A DNA stretch of 64,000 nucleotides, from NCBI GenBank assembly GCA_038131595.1, contig JAYPPR010000008.1, forward strand, positions 1-64,000. Direction: 5' to 3'. Below are positions 40,837-49,860 of this stretch, in pieces. Both the position numbers and the translations under genes were made by a program. Positions within the stretch are counted from its first letter, which is position 1, and every line of letters begins with the position of its first letter. Source of the DNA: UBA9926 sp038131595. Lineage in GTDB: Bacteria > Pseudomonadota > Gammaproteobacteria > Pseudomonadales > Azotimanducaceae. The notes under the pieces were generated by a model. It did not search any database. It was not told the DNA's origin and saw nothing but the letters and a program-made list of their open reading frames with translations.

Positions 40837-40956
40837 TATCATTTACGGACACGGCATCTATCCATAAAGAGTCAAGAGGTCTAGTGGCTAGCGGAAGAGG
40901 TGAAACCAGGATCTGTCCGTAAATGATATATATATTTCATTCCCAGAGATTATAAT
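40837..40956 (+). promoter_or_regulatory. Promoter of the DUF1254 gene with inverted operators
   Basis: A perfect 15-bp inverted repeat: TATCATTTACGGACA at 40837-40851 and its complement at 40914-40928. The proximal half GTCCGTAAATGATA is followed after exactly 22 nt by a consensus TATAAT (40951-40956). Sequence and geometry match the two promoters at 38.5 kb, so the same regulator probably controls all three. The distal half on the other side has no gene to serve and may allow DNA looping. Confidence 0.78.
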
Positions 40957-40987
40957 TTCTGGCGGGGTAAATGGGGTGGAGACAAAA

Positions 40988-42451
40988 ATGCAATTAAGGC
41001 CGATACAAGTGCTGATTTCCCTGGTCGTGGTCTTAGCCCTAGCTGGCGGTAGTTACTGGCAGATCAACTTCAATAAAGACTGGCGTGAACAATATGCCTA
41101 CACAAAAGGCGTGGACGCACTGATTTACGCGTTTCCCTATTACTTGAATACAGTGCTTCGCTATAAGTGGAGTCAGCCTGAAGCGCCAGAGGGTCAACAA
41201 GTGCCCGTGGACGCGGTAAATAAGTTTTGGCATGCGACTTTTGTCGATCCTAAAAATTATCGCGATGGCGGCGCGCCGAATGCCGATACGCTCTACTCAC
41301 CAGCCTGGGTATACGCCAAAGAACAGCCGATTATTATTACGGTGCCAAAAATTCCGGGTAATCGATATTTTGCAATTGAGTTGGCGGGGTTTGATTCAGA
41401 CAACTTTGCTTATATCAGCAGGCGCCTCCACGGCAACGGTGGCGGAAACTACGCCATCGTACCTCCGAATTGGCAGGGGGACTTGCCCGAAGACGTTGAG
41501 TTCGTCGCCCAAAATCCAACGCCCTGGTTCTACGCCATGGCTAGAATTTATGCTGACTTCAATGACCCCAATGATCAGGCAGAGGTAGCGGCGATCCAGT
41601 CAAAAATGCAGATTGTGGGCCTGAGTGACTGGGGTAAAGCAGATCCGCCCAGGCCTGCGCACCCGCCCGTTCCCGATGTCGGCGATCTGAGTGAGGTACT
41701 ACTTGAAACCGATGTCGTTAGCTACATAAAAAAAATGGTGATGTCTGACCCTATTTCTTTCTGGAATAACGTCAATCGCGCGATGACCATCAATGGTGTA
41801 CCGGAACGTGATCGGCGTTATTTGAAAGATTGGGCCGAGCTACATATCGGACCGGACCAGGATGTATCCCAGGCTGAGGACAATGAACAAGCCGGCTTAG
41901 CCAAGGCGGTGTTCGATGGCATCATGATCATGCGCGCCCATACCACCTCTGAAGAAAACAAGATCAACGGTTGGGGTGTGCCACCAGTAGGCTTCGGCCG
42001 CTCCGGGATTCACGGTAATTTCTATATCCGCGGAGTCATTCAGTCGATGAGAGGCATCGTCGCCAATGATCCAGAAGAAGCCATGTATATGGCGAGAGAA
42101 AAAGATCAGAACGGCGACAGCATTACCAGCGAGCACACTTACGAACTTCACTTTCCGGCCGGACAAGCTCCGCCAGCAAAGTATTTCTGGTCACTCACAG
42201 TTTATGACCGGGACGCCAACCTAATGCTCAATGACTATGACCGCTACGCCATCAGTGGTAACTCAGAGGACTTGATTTACGAAGCCGATGGCAGCTTACG
42301 GATTCTGATCGGTGGTAAGCCCCCCAAGGGAATGGTTGGCAACTGGTTACCGGCGGGCGAGTCTTTCACACGAGTTACATTGAGAGTGTACGGCCCCGAG
42401 AAAGGAATGATCGAGCGAACCTGGAAACCTCCCCAGTTGACGCGGCTTTAA
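40988..42451 (+). CDS. DUF1254/DUF1214 domain protein, exported
   Basis: A 487-residue protein with an N-terminal signal/anchor (about residues 7-23), an upstream DUF1254 domain (ALIYAFPYYLNTVLRYKW, NADTLYSPAWVYAKEQP) and a downstream DUF1214 domain (YELHFPAGQAPPAKYFWSLTVYDRD, YAISGN). Family members are periplasmic or secreted with no proven reaction and are common in hydrocarbon- and aromatic-degrading bacteria. The ATG at 40988 has GGAG at good spacing, so the GTG four codons upstream is less likely. It carries the module operator in its promoter. Confidence 0.88.
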   Translation: MQLRPIQVLISLVVVLALAGGSYWQINFNKDWREQYAYTKGVDALIYAFPYYLNTVLRYKWSQPEAPEGQQVPVDAVNKFWHATFVDPKNYRDGGAPNADTLYSPAWVYAKEQPIIITVPKIPGNRYFAIELAGFDSDNFAYISRRLHGNGGGNYAIVPPNWQGDLPEDVEFVAQNPTPWFYAMARIYADFNDPNDQAEVAAIQSKMQIVGLSDWGKADPPRPAHPPVPDVGDLSEVLLETDVVSYIKKMVMSDPISFWNNVNRAMTINGVPERDRRYLKDWAELHIGPDQDVSQAEDNEQAGLAKAVFDGIMIMRAHTTSEENKINGWGVPPVGFGRSGIHGNFYIRGVIQSMRGIVANDPEEAMYMAREKDQNGDSITSEHTYELHFPAGQAPPAKYFWSLTVYDRDANLMLNDYDRYAISGNSEDLIYEADGSLRILIGGKPPKGMVGNWLPAGESFTRVTLRVYGPEKGMIERTWKPPQLTRL

Positions 42452-42580
42452 CGATGCCAAGCAATACGAATGGGCCCTCGGATGACAATGAGACCACAGT
42501 CGACTGAAATCCTGCAGGACCACGCCTGATCCTCGCCGATCTGCAGCGAAGTAACCCTGGCTTAATCGAGGAGACTCATC

Positions 42581-43978
42581 GTGGAAAAAGTTAAGACCGA
42601 CTATCTGGTCATTGGCTGTGGAGCCGTGGCTATGTCATTCGTTGATACAATGCTAGACGAATCCGATGCTAGCTTCGTTATCGTTGACAATCATCATGCT
42701 CCTGGTGGGCACTGGAATGATTCATATCCATTTGTTCGCTTGCATCAGCCCTCGCATTTTTATGGAGTCGCATCGACCGCACTCGGCAACAAACAAAAAG
42801 ATACCGTGGGTTCCAATGCTGGTTATTACGAACTTGCCAGTGGTGCGGAAGTACAAAGCTATTTTGAACAGGTGATGCGCCAGCGGTTTCTGACTTCTGG
42901 GAGGGTCCAATATTTCCCAATGTGTGAATACGAGGGAAACAACAAATTTACCAACACCCTCTCCAATGATAGCTATGAAGTTGAGGTAACAAAGCGCGTC
43001 GTTGATAGCACTTACTTCAAAACCTCCGTTCCTTCCCGCCACATCAAGAATTATCGAGTGGACAACGATGTGACTTGTGTAGCACCAAACCAACTCCCAA
43101 ACCTCGCGGCCGAATTTAGCCAATATTGCGTTGTTGGCGCTGGTAAGACCGCCATGGATGCGATTGTTTGGCTGCTGGATAACCAATGTGCGGCAGAGCG
43201 AGTAAGTTGGGTTTGCCCGAGACAATCGTGGCTCATCAACCGCAATGTGGTCCAGACTAGCGTCGACTTCTTCGAGGAAACAATCGGTGGCTTTGCGAAC
43301 CAAATTGAAGCCATTGCCAATGCTGAATCGGTAGACGATCTTTTCGATCGCCTAGAAGCCTGTGGTTACATGCTGCGCATTGATCAGAGTCAACGGCCGA
43401 CCATGTTCCACTTTGCGACGATTTCTTTTGGAGAAGTTGAACAACTCAGGAAAATCTCCAATGTGATATCTGATGGCCGAGTAACGAAAATTAGTGCGGG
43501 ACAGTTGTCCTTTGCTAATGGCAACAAACTGGAAATGGCACCTGACACGCTTTATGTGGACTGCACCGCTTCTGCAGTGGATTTCACCTCCTCTCACTCG
43601 CAGCCGGTATTCGAGGATAAATTACTCACCATTCAGGGGTTGCGGATGCCCAACCTTTGCCTTAGTGCTGCGATTAGCGCATACGTGGAAGCGAACTACG
43701 AGGACGATGAAACGCGCAATCGACTTTGCCAACCAGTGATAGTGCCTAATGACCCAGCTGGATTCGTGAAGACCACACTTGGCAATATGATGAACCAGGC
43801 AACTTGGTCAGGTGAACCAGAGTTGTCTAAATTTATCGCCAGGAATCGATTGGATGCTTTTGGAGAGGTTATTAGTCAGGCTGACCTCAGCATAGAGGCT
43901 AATCAGGCTATCATGAAAAAACTCGGGGCTTATCTCGGAAAGGCGATGGCCAATCTGCAGAAACTAGCTTCAGAGTAG
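42581..43978 (+). CDS. FAD/NAD(P)-binding oxidoreductase
   Basis: A 465-residue flavoprotein starting with GTG after a GAGGAG ribosome-binding site. The FAD motif is GCGAVAMS (13-20, with Ala/Met in place of the later glycines), and a GGHWNDSYPFVRLHQPS segment resembles flavin monooxygenases. A second dinucleotide motif, VVGAGKTAMD, lies near residue 185. A late DTLYVDCTA strand is typical of the FMO-like fold. No Baeyer-Villiger fingerprint is seen. It probably oxidises an intermediate made by its neighbours; substrate unknown. Confidence 0.8.
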   Translation: MEKVKTDYLVIGCGAVAMSFVDTMLDESDASFVIVDNHHAPGGHWNDSYPFVRLHQPSHFYGVASTALGNKQKDTVGSNAGYYELASGAEVQSYFEQVMRQRFLTSGRVQYFPMCEYEGNNKFTNTLSNDSYEVEVTKRVVDSTYFKTSVPSRHIKNYRVDNDVTCVAPNQLPNLAAEFSQYCVVGAGKTAMDAIVWLLDNQCAAERVSWVCPRQSWLINRNVVQTSVDFFEETIGGFANQIEAIANAESVDDLFDRLEACGYMLRIDQSQRPTMFHFATISFGEVEQLRKISNVISDGRVTKISAGQLSFANGNKLEMAPDTLYVDCTASAVDFTSSHSQPVFEDKLLTIQGLRMPNLCLSAAISAYVEANYEDDETRNRLCQPVIVPNDPAGFVKTTLGNMMNQATWSGEPELSKFIARNRLDAFGEVISQADLSIEANQAIMKKLGAYLGKAMANLQKLASE

Positions 43979-44046
43979 CGGCGTATCAACAGAAGTAACC
44001 CATCAAAGGAAAGGCAGCAACGAAAATTGTGAGCCTGTCCTGCAAC

Positions 44047-44208
44047 CACTAGCTGGAGCGGCCCGAGCAAGAATCGATAGCCCTCGCAGGAGAAGGCCTC
44101 TGTACTTTAGCCCCGCCTTTACAAATCTTAATAGAACAAGGAAGGTACCCGACCTAATATTTGTTCCTAATCAGTACTAGGCAAGAGAAATGAGTCTATT
44201 TCGATTGA
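44047..44208 (+). repeat. Imperfect long direct repeat, copy 1
   Basis: About 160 bp upstream of and into the start of the 44190 gene is clearly similar to 45214-45371. Shared blocks include AGAACAAG, CCTTTACAAATCTTAA and GAGTCTATTT. The copy ends just inside the coding start (MSLF). Confidence 0.8.
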
Positions 44209-45209
44209 TTGCAATATCTATGGTCATCGTGCCCTCAAGCATTACCTTTGCAAGAGAAATACTGACTGCAGTCTTTTCGATTAAAAGCAGTTTCCCTTCA
44301 TGGAAAAATGCATTTGCCATGATCGTCCTGACGACCTTTGGTCTTGCAAGCGGTTGCTCTGACCCTCTCCAAAACCTGGCTAATACCGAAGCGTCGGACT
44401 TAACAGATGCAGTCGCTTATCCGAAAGCGGGCAATAAAAGTGATGGCCTCATCTCAGCCTTCTATGGTCTAGACGATAGTATTCCGACCTTTGCTACTTA
44501 CAGGTTGTGCGGCTCTTTGGGAGTGGGTGGAGATGGAATGCCTGTGATCTTTTCAGAGCAGGTGGACATCGCTACGTTAGAGGCTGGGGATTTTCAGGTG
44601 ACGCTAGAAAATGGAGCGAAAGTTGGACCTGATTGCGTAACACCGGCACCAGCAGATGATATCGGAGAATTGCGTACGATATTGATGATCGGGGACTTTG
44701 GCTCAATTGACAACGAACCCGCCAACGTTGAAGTCATTGGCAATCTGTTCTCTATGGACCATACGATCAACTATAAGGGGAGCCAAGTAGGGGTTACCGA
44801 GTTGGCCAAAGGACCGAGCCTAGTCTTGGCAGAATCTGTCGACAAAGAAGAGTGGGAGCTCGGAAAGCAAGCCAGTGCCCGTCGTTTCGGCGGTGGCAAT
44901 GGCTGTCCCGACGCAACGCGCCAAGTGATCCGGGTTGTTTGGAACGGCGGGGTTACTAAGCCAGGTGGTGGTGAAGTGGATGATGTCGAGCGCAAAGCAT
45001 ATAAAGTCATGACTGTTAATCCTGACGGTACCGACGACATAATCCACCCGTTTGCACTAGGCGATCTTGGCGACGGTGACAACAATCATGAGCTTTGTCT
45101 GGACACGCCCAATCAAGTGGTTCGCGTAGAATTCCCAGCGGACTTGGTAACCGATCCGCGCGAGGATCTTAATCCTGCAACCAGGGTGATGGTTACCAGC
45201 TCTAAATAA
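44190..45209 (+). CDS. Exported hypothetical protein, possibly a lipoprotein
   Basis: I do not recognise the family. The open frame has 339 codons. It holds a weakly hydrophobic start, then a strong hydrophobic stretch ending in LASGC (near residue 56), which is a lipobox if translation starts at the internal ATG at 44319. The mature part is acidic and beta-rich with paired cysteines (RLCGSL, PDCVTP, NGCPD, ELCLD). The segment AVAYPKAGNKSDGLISAFYGLDD resembles secreted proteins of marine gammaproteobacteria. It is flanked by two similar ~160-bp repeats, suggesting that a duplicated neighbour was lost. Confidence 0.6.
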   Translation: MSLFRLIAISMVIVPSSITFAREILTAVFSIKSSFPSWKNAFAMIVLTTFGLASGCSDPLQNLANTEASDLTDAVAYPKAGNKSDGLISAFYGLDDSIPTFATYRLCGSLGVGGDGMPVIFSEQVDIATLEAGDFQVTLENGAKVGPDCVTPAPADDIGELRTILMIGDFGSIDNEPANVEVIGNLFSMDHTINYKGSQVGVTELAKGPSLVLAESVDKEEWELGKQASARRFGGGNGCPDATRQVIRVVWNGGVTKPGGGEVDDVERKAYKVMTVNPDGTDDIIHPFALGDLGDGDNNHELCLDTPNQVVRVEFPADLVTDPREDLNPATRVMVTSSK

Positions 45210-45213
45210 AAAT

Positions 45214-45371
45214 CCAATAGCTAAAGCGGCTCGCGCAAGAAGCGATAACTCTCGTTCGAGAGGAACTCTTTTCTTTAGTGTCGCCTTTACAAATCTTAAA
45301 AGAACAAGCAACGCCACCGACCTAACATCACCTCTATCTGTATCAAGCGAGAAATATGAGTCTATTTTTTT
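45214..45371 (+). repeat. Imperfect long direct repeat, copy 2, with remnant start
   Basis: A second copy of the 44047-44208 upstream region. It ends in an ATG (45357) encoding MSLF followed quickly by a stop, the remnant of a paralogue of the 44190 gene. The rest of 45372-45570 holds no gene I can support. Confidence 0.75.
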
Positions 45372-45570
45372 GCTGGAGCATGCACTGAAGCGTTACTCAA
45401 CGTGGCCTTGCATAGCTATTCCTGTCCGGCTGCGTCTGGTGACTTGTGAAGTACCTCCCGGTTCCCCTTCACAATTAGGTTCGATCCCTGAGTAGCCGTC
45501 TTTTCTGCGGATTCGAAAATTGGTAGTTGCGAGCTCAAGATTCAACTGCAGCCAAGAGGTTCAACCAAAC

Positions 45571-46959
45571 TCAAAGGAAACTACTGGCTTGCAGAGTTTT
45601 GTTTTTCCCCAATGGTAAAACTAAGCTGATAAAGAAGCCGTTCGACTCATTTGAAGCAACCACGGTACCCTCGTGCACCTCTGCGATACGTTTCACCAAA
45701 GAGAGGCCGAGGCCAAAACCACCGGTTTGTCGGCTCCGTGACGAGTCCAGCCGCACAAATGGTTCGAAGATATCTCCCATACTTTCAGTGTCAATCCCCT
45801 CTCCCTCATCCAACACGCCCAAGCAGCAATATTCCTCGCTTACTTCACAGCTAACTCGGATCTTGCCTCTTTCAGGCGAATGACGGATAGCATTGGTCAT
45901 TAGATTATCTAAGGCCCTATCTAACAGAAAACGTACTCCGACTAGTCGCTGACCTCGCTGAACGGTATGTTTTAACGCAATCGTTAGCTTCTTTTGCTGA
46001 GTTAGGATTCGAGACCGATCCGCAAATTCGTCTAGAAGGCTGACGATATTGATTCCCTCTACCTTGTGAGACATCGAAGGCCGATCGAAATGAGACAAAT
46101 GCAGTAAATCTTGGACAAGTTGATCTATGGTCTGGACTTCGTACTCAATCTGACTTAACGCCTGGCTATCGCTTGAGTCTAGTTCTAAGGTTGCGGCGGC
46201 CACCTGCAGTCTAGCTAGCGGAGTCCTTACTTCATGAGATACATCTCTCAAAAATTTTTTCTGCTTATTCAAAAGACTTCGAATTTTTGCGTCTGAAGCT
46301 TGCAACTGTCGGGCTAATTCACCTAACTCATCCCGTCTTTGGAGAATTTTGCTGTCAAAGCGCGAGACTAAATCGCCCTCACCCTGCCTACCGCTAGCTA
46401 AAGCAAGGTATTGAATCGGGTGAGTGATTTTTATCGCAAACCACCAAGATATAAGACTCGAAACAACGAGCGCTGCAAACAAAACCCAGTAAAGCCCAAG
46501 GCCCCTAAAGAGATTCCAAAAGGGGTAAGAAGCTGGGTCAAAACGCAAGACTAACGAGAAGGTCTCGCCGAGGTCTGACTTTATTCCGCGTACAAATACT
46601 GGAGGGTGATTGGAAGATTGGTTGGAAATTTCTACCGCATCAACAGAGAACTCTGCTTGCGAGATTCTGACCGGCAAATTTCGGCCCAACACATCAGCAC
46701 CCGAGGAGTCTATCAAGTAGACCTCACCCAGCTCTGTAATCGGATGATTGAGAAGAATCGATTCTAAACCGCGCTTTTGATTAAGTGCGGCTTCAATTTC
46801 CTTCGAAAGGATTCGAAAAGGATAGTTCGTTGGCTCGATTATTTCAGAATAGGATACAAACTTATTCCATTGTTTGATTAGGAAGGCACTGACAACAAAA
46901 GTACCAACTACCGATAGGATCAGGGCTAACCAGAACGTCCATACTAAGCGACGCATCAT
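45571..46959 (-). CDS. Sensor histidine kinase (CpxA/EnvZ type)
   Basis: A 462-residue membrane kinase. TM1 is at about 7-28, a periplasmic sensor at 29-150, TM2 at 155-175 and a HAMP at about 176-230. The H-box DVSHEVRTPLARLQ has phospho-His-242, the N-box is NLMTNAIRHSP, and the G boxes are DEGEGID and GGFGLGLSLV. It autophosphorylates and passes phosphate to the response regulator whose gene overlaps it (ATGA). Similarity in the H-box region to CpxA fits the nearby Spy/CpxP-like gene. Confidence 0.93.
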   Translation of the reverse strand: MMRRLVWTFWLALILSVVGTFVVSAFLIKQWNKFVSYSEIIEPTNYPFRILSKEIEAALNQKRGLESILLNHPITELGEVYLIDSSGADVLGRNLPVRISQAEFSVDAVEISNQSSNHPPVFVRGIKSDLGETFSLVLRFDPASYPFWNLFRGLGLYWVLFAALVVSSLISWWFAIKITHPIQYLALASGRQGEGDLVSRFDSKILQRRDELGELARQLQASDAKIRSLLNKQKKFLRDVSHEVRTPLARLQVAAATLELDSSDSQALSQIEYEVQTIDQLVQDLLHLSHFDRPSMSHKVEGINIVSLLDEFADRSRILTQQKKLTIALKHTVQRGQRLVGVRFLLDRALDNLMTNAIRHSPERGKIRVSCEVSEEYCCLGVLDEGEGIDTESMGDIFEPFVRLDSSRSRQTGGFGLGLSLVKRIAEVHEGTVVASNESNGFFISLVLPLGKNKTLQASSFL

Positions 46960-47627
46960 CTTGCTAGGGTATAACCCAACCCCCTGACAGCCTTGATTCT
47001 ATTCCCTTTCGAAGGGTGCGGACCCAGTTTTCGCCTCAGGTTGCTGATGTGAACATCTAAACTTCGGTCCTCTGGTGTGCCCTCACGCTGCAACACTCGT
47101 TTGTAAAGAACATCGCGGTGCACGTATCGGCCCTTTGCCTTCACCAAGAGCTGAAGCAGACCTACCTCAATTGACGTTAATTCAACGTCTCTATTCTGAA
47201 CTCGAGCACTTAGTGAGCTAGGCAACAATTCAAGATCACCAATAATAAGCTCGACCTGATTACCTCTTACACTATGTCTCCTGTGAGCCGCTCGCATTCG
47301 TGCAATCAGCTCCTTAACACTAAAAGGCTTCGTAACGTAATCATCTGCTCCCAGGTCCAAGCCAAGTACTAATTCTTCCTCCTCATCAAGCGCAGTTAAC
47401 ATTATTACCGGGACATCACTAAACCTGCGGATGGTTGGTAGAAACGCAAATCCATTCCCCTCGGGCAGCATGACGTCAAGTAACACCACGTCAAAGTCGG
47501 ACTGCTTCAGTTGCTCTTCTGCATTCGATGTGCGGTGTGAGCAGACTGTATCTATGTCCAGTTTCTTCAGCAATCGTGAAAGCCCAAGGGAAAATTCTTC
47601 ATCGTCATCGACAAGAAGCACCTTCAT
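46956..47627 (-). CDS. OmpR-family response regulator
   Basis: A 223-residue regulator. The receiver domain has an acidic DDDE pocket, phospho-Asp-51 in LLDVMLPEG, Thr in MLTA and Lys in VTKPF. The winged-helix domain ends DRSLDVHISNLRRKLG and IKAVRGLGYTLA. It is co-transcribed with and overlaps the kinase gene, and lies 66 nt after the DUF3604 gene on the same strand. Confidence 0.94.
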   Translation of the reverse strand: MKVLLVDDDEEFSLGLSRLLKKLDIDTVCSHRTSNAEEQLKQSDFDVVLLDVMLPEGNGFAFLPTIRRFSDVPVIMLTALDEEEELVLGLDLGADDYVTKPFSVKELIARMRAAHRRHSVRGNQVELIIGDLELLPSSLSARVQNRDVELTSIEVGLLQLLVKAKGRYVHRDVLYKRVLQREGTPEDRSLDVHISNLRRKLGPHPSKGNRIKAVRGLGYTLAR

Positions 47628-47693
47628 ATAAAATCTCGCCTGGTTATCTCAAAGAGGATTTATTCGGTTGCATACCAGAGAGGACAGACATGG

Positions 47694-49835
47694 TTAGGGC
47701 AGGTAATGGATAGGTGATGACCAAGCGCGTTCCTGAACAGTTCGAGGCAGATCAGGACGTGGTTCCACACCAGCGCGAACCGCATCCCAGGTCGACCAAC
47801 GACAAGTTGGGTTCTCAATAGCACGGGCGTAGTAAAAGGCACGTTGTTCAGGCTGAAAGTCAGGGTCTCGCCATAACGCGAATAGTTGAGCGGAGCCTGT
47901 TCTAGCGCTGATGGAGCAATCACTGATATCCACCTTTGCAGCGTTGTGTGGGCAACGATCAGTCTCTGGATTCACCTGCACATCGCCCGCGCAGGCGACA
48001 TCGATCACTCTCTCGTGAGTTCCTCTTTCGTCAACCCAGCCTTTCACGATTTGTAAGCGCTGCAACGGAGCGCTTTCTGGATCTGCTGACGCCATAACAA
48101 TAAATTCCGGCGTGGATGAATTGTTGATCAATTTGCCATTAGCCGAAGTTATAGGGGAAAGCTCACCCCCCATACTGACGCCCTGAGCGTAGGCTCGCTC
48201 AATTCCATCGGCTTCCGTCAGCATATCCTCGTCAAAGTCATAGCCTCCAAATAGACGAATCCTTATGCGTGGCCCTGAAGTCGCAAATACTTCTTTTCTT
48301 CGAAACGCCCTGTACAGGGAAGACCTCGTATTTTCTTCCGCCCAAGCAGCTGCCAATCCCGAAGCACCGAATGTGGGTGTCCAACCAGCCGCATAAATAT
48401 CGCCGCCGATTCTAATTTGCGAACCGCCGCGACCCATCGCTTTCATAACCTGGTAGCCAATTTCTGCCCCGATACCTGTTCGAGGCAGCGAACCTCTTTG
48501 CTCAGGCGTGCCTGACATCAGACCGAGCTTCGAACTGAAGCTTGACTCCTCAACCTCGCTCGCACCCGTGTGGGTATCACTTGAGCCAATAAAACCGAAC
48601 TTAAAAGGGTTCAAACTACCCTTTTTTTCCAAGGTTAAGCCGTTCAACAACGCGTCCCGCACGTAAGATCCTTCGATCTTACTCAGAGCATTAGCCCCAA
48701 CTCGAAAAGGCATAATTTCAAACCCCGCCCACTCATCCCGGGTCGACAGAGCAGGATGCGTTTCAGATGTACCCTTTATCTGAGTAATTTCAACGATAGG
48801 CTCATTTCGCATACGCTGTTTTGCGTAGTCGTCGTCTAGCGGACTACCGGCCCAATCCTCGAGTTTAAACATCTGACCGTTTGATCCATTAGAGTTGTGA
48901 GGTATCGCTAAACTCTCTACTCCCTTATTCCTGAGTTCATCCATCCACTGCCAAAGATCCTCAGGATTAACCGAATGAAAGCGGGAAAATGGCTCGCGAG
49001 GCAGTCGGTCTGTCCCTTCGAAAATAACGTTTCTGTGGAGATTGCCACTATCTTCTGTTGAGGAGGTGTATTCATAGCCAGCGAAGGTAGTAAAGTTTCC
49101 TGGATCATTAAATGAGTCTGCAGCTTCAATAGTGTCGATCCAGGCAGTCCGAACGACCTCAAGCACTTCGTTTGGATCCAATTGCCCCTCGGTTATCTGC
49201 CTAATAGAGTCTGGTATGAACGAAGCAAACGCCCAAAACCGTCTTACTAGACCAAACGTACTAGCGTTCATATTTTCAGCTGCGTTTAGGTCATGCAGCG
49301 GCTGAGCAACTTCATTTTTTGAAAATTCTGTCGTTGTATCGGCTGCCGCCTGCACTACCCCTAAAAACATCGCATGATCCGTCACAGCATAGAAATCCAG
49401 CGGTCGTGAAAGCTGCATTTCGAAACCAGCAGGGTGCAAAATAGGCTCACCCTTCGCATAGCGATAGGCATCATAAGGTGTCGCGAGTGTGCCTACGGGG
49501 TAGCCATCCAGGGAGTAGGCGGTATGCACATGCAAGTCGCCAAAGAATGCCTTGCGTGACGAGGGCAGTTTAGTCGGGACGATATTCGAAGCTGGGCCAG
49601 ATTGTTCTCCACGTATCAGAAGCTCAGTTTCTGCCTGAAAGAGTTTTTCCCCCATGAGCCATCCGGTAGCGCTATCTTCCTGCACCTGAGCGTCGTACTC
49701 GGCAGTAATCGCAATCTCACGCTTACTCGAATGTAGGTCTTTAGGCAGATATATGGACTGCTCTGAGGACTGATCTGAACAAGAGACCAATGCAAGACTC
49801 ATGATAAACACAGTGAAATGTTGAGGTCCTCTCAC
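47694..49835 (-). CDS. DUF3604 lipoprotein (PHP-like motifs), paralogue 2
   Basis: A 713-residue probable lipoprotein with lipobox LALVSC (Cys-19). It shares the DUF3604 plan with 38723-40774: HVHT (102-105), VTDHA (151-155), IPHNSN, SSDTHT, and an almost identical end with NPTCRWS and RTVQERAWSSPI. Divergence outside these blocks suggests a different substrate or cell location. It sits in a minus-strand series between a dehalogenase-like gene and the two-component system. Confidence 0.87.
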   Translation of the reverse strand: MRGPQHFTVFIMSLALVSCSDQSSEQSIYLPKDLHSSKREIAITAEYDAQVQEDSATGWLMGEKLFQAETELLIRGEQSGPASNIVPTKLPSSRKAFFGDLHVHTAYSLDGYPVGTLATPYDAYRYAKGEPILHPAGFEMQLSRPLDFYAVTDHAMFLGVVQAAADTTTEFSKNEVAQPLHDLNAAENMNASTFGLVRRFWAFASFIPDSIRQITEGQLDPNEVLEVVRTAWIDTIEAADSFNDPGNFTTFAGYEYTSSTEDSGNLHRNVIFEGTDRLPREPFSRFHSVNPEDLWQWMDELRNKGVESLAIPHNSNGSNGQMFKLEDWAGSPLDDDYAKQRMRNEPIVEITQIKGTSETHPALSTRDEWAGFEIMPFRVGANALSKIEGSYVRDALLNGLTLEKKGSLNPFKFGFIGSSDTHTGASEVEESSFSSKLGLMSGTPEQRGSLPRTGIGAEIGYQVMKAMGRGGSQIRIGGDIYAAGWTPTFGASGLAAAWAEENTRSSLYRAFRRKEVFATSGPRIRIRLFGGYDFDEDMLTEADGIERAYAQGVSMGGELSPITSANGKLINNSSTPEFIVMASADPESAPLQRLQIVKGWVDERGTHERVIDVACAGDVQVNPETDRCPHNAAKVDISDCSISARTGSAQLFALWRDPDFQPEQRAFYYARAIENPTCRWSTWDAVRAGVEPRPDLPRTVQERAWSSPIHYLP

Positions 49836-49860
49836 CAGCTGTGACCTACAAGCTTCTCAC

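Noticed and set aside
45470..45505. A tRNA T-arm-like stretch (GGTTCGATCCC) after the second direct repeat
   Set aside because: No acceptor, D or anticodon arms can be built around it. It is too short to call a tRNA remnant or attachment site.
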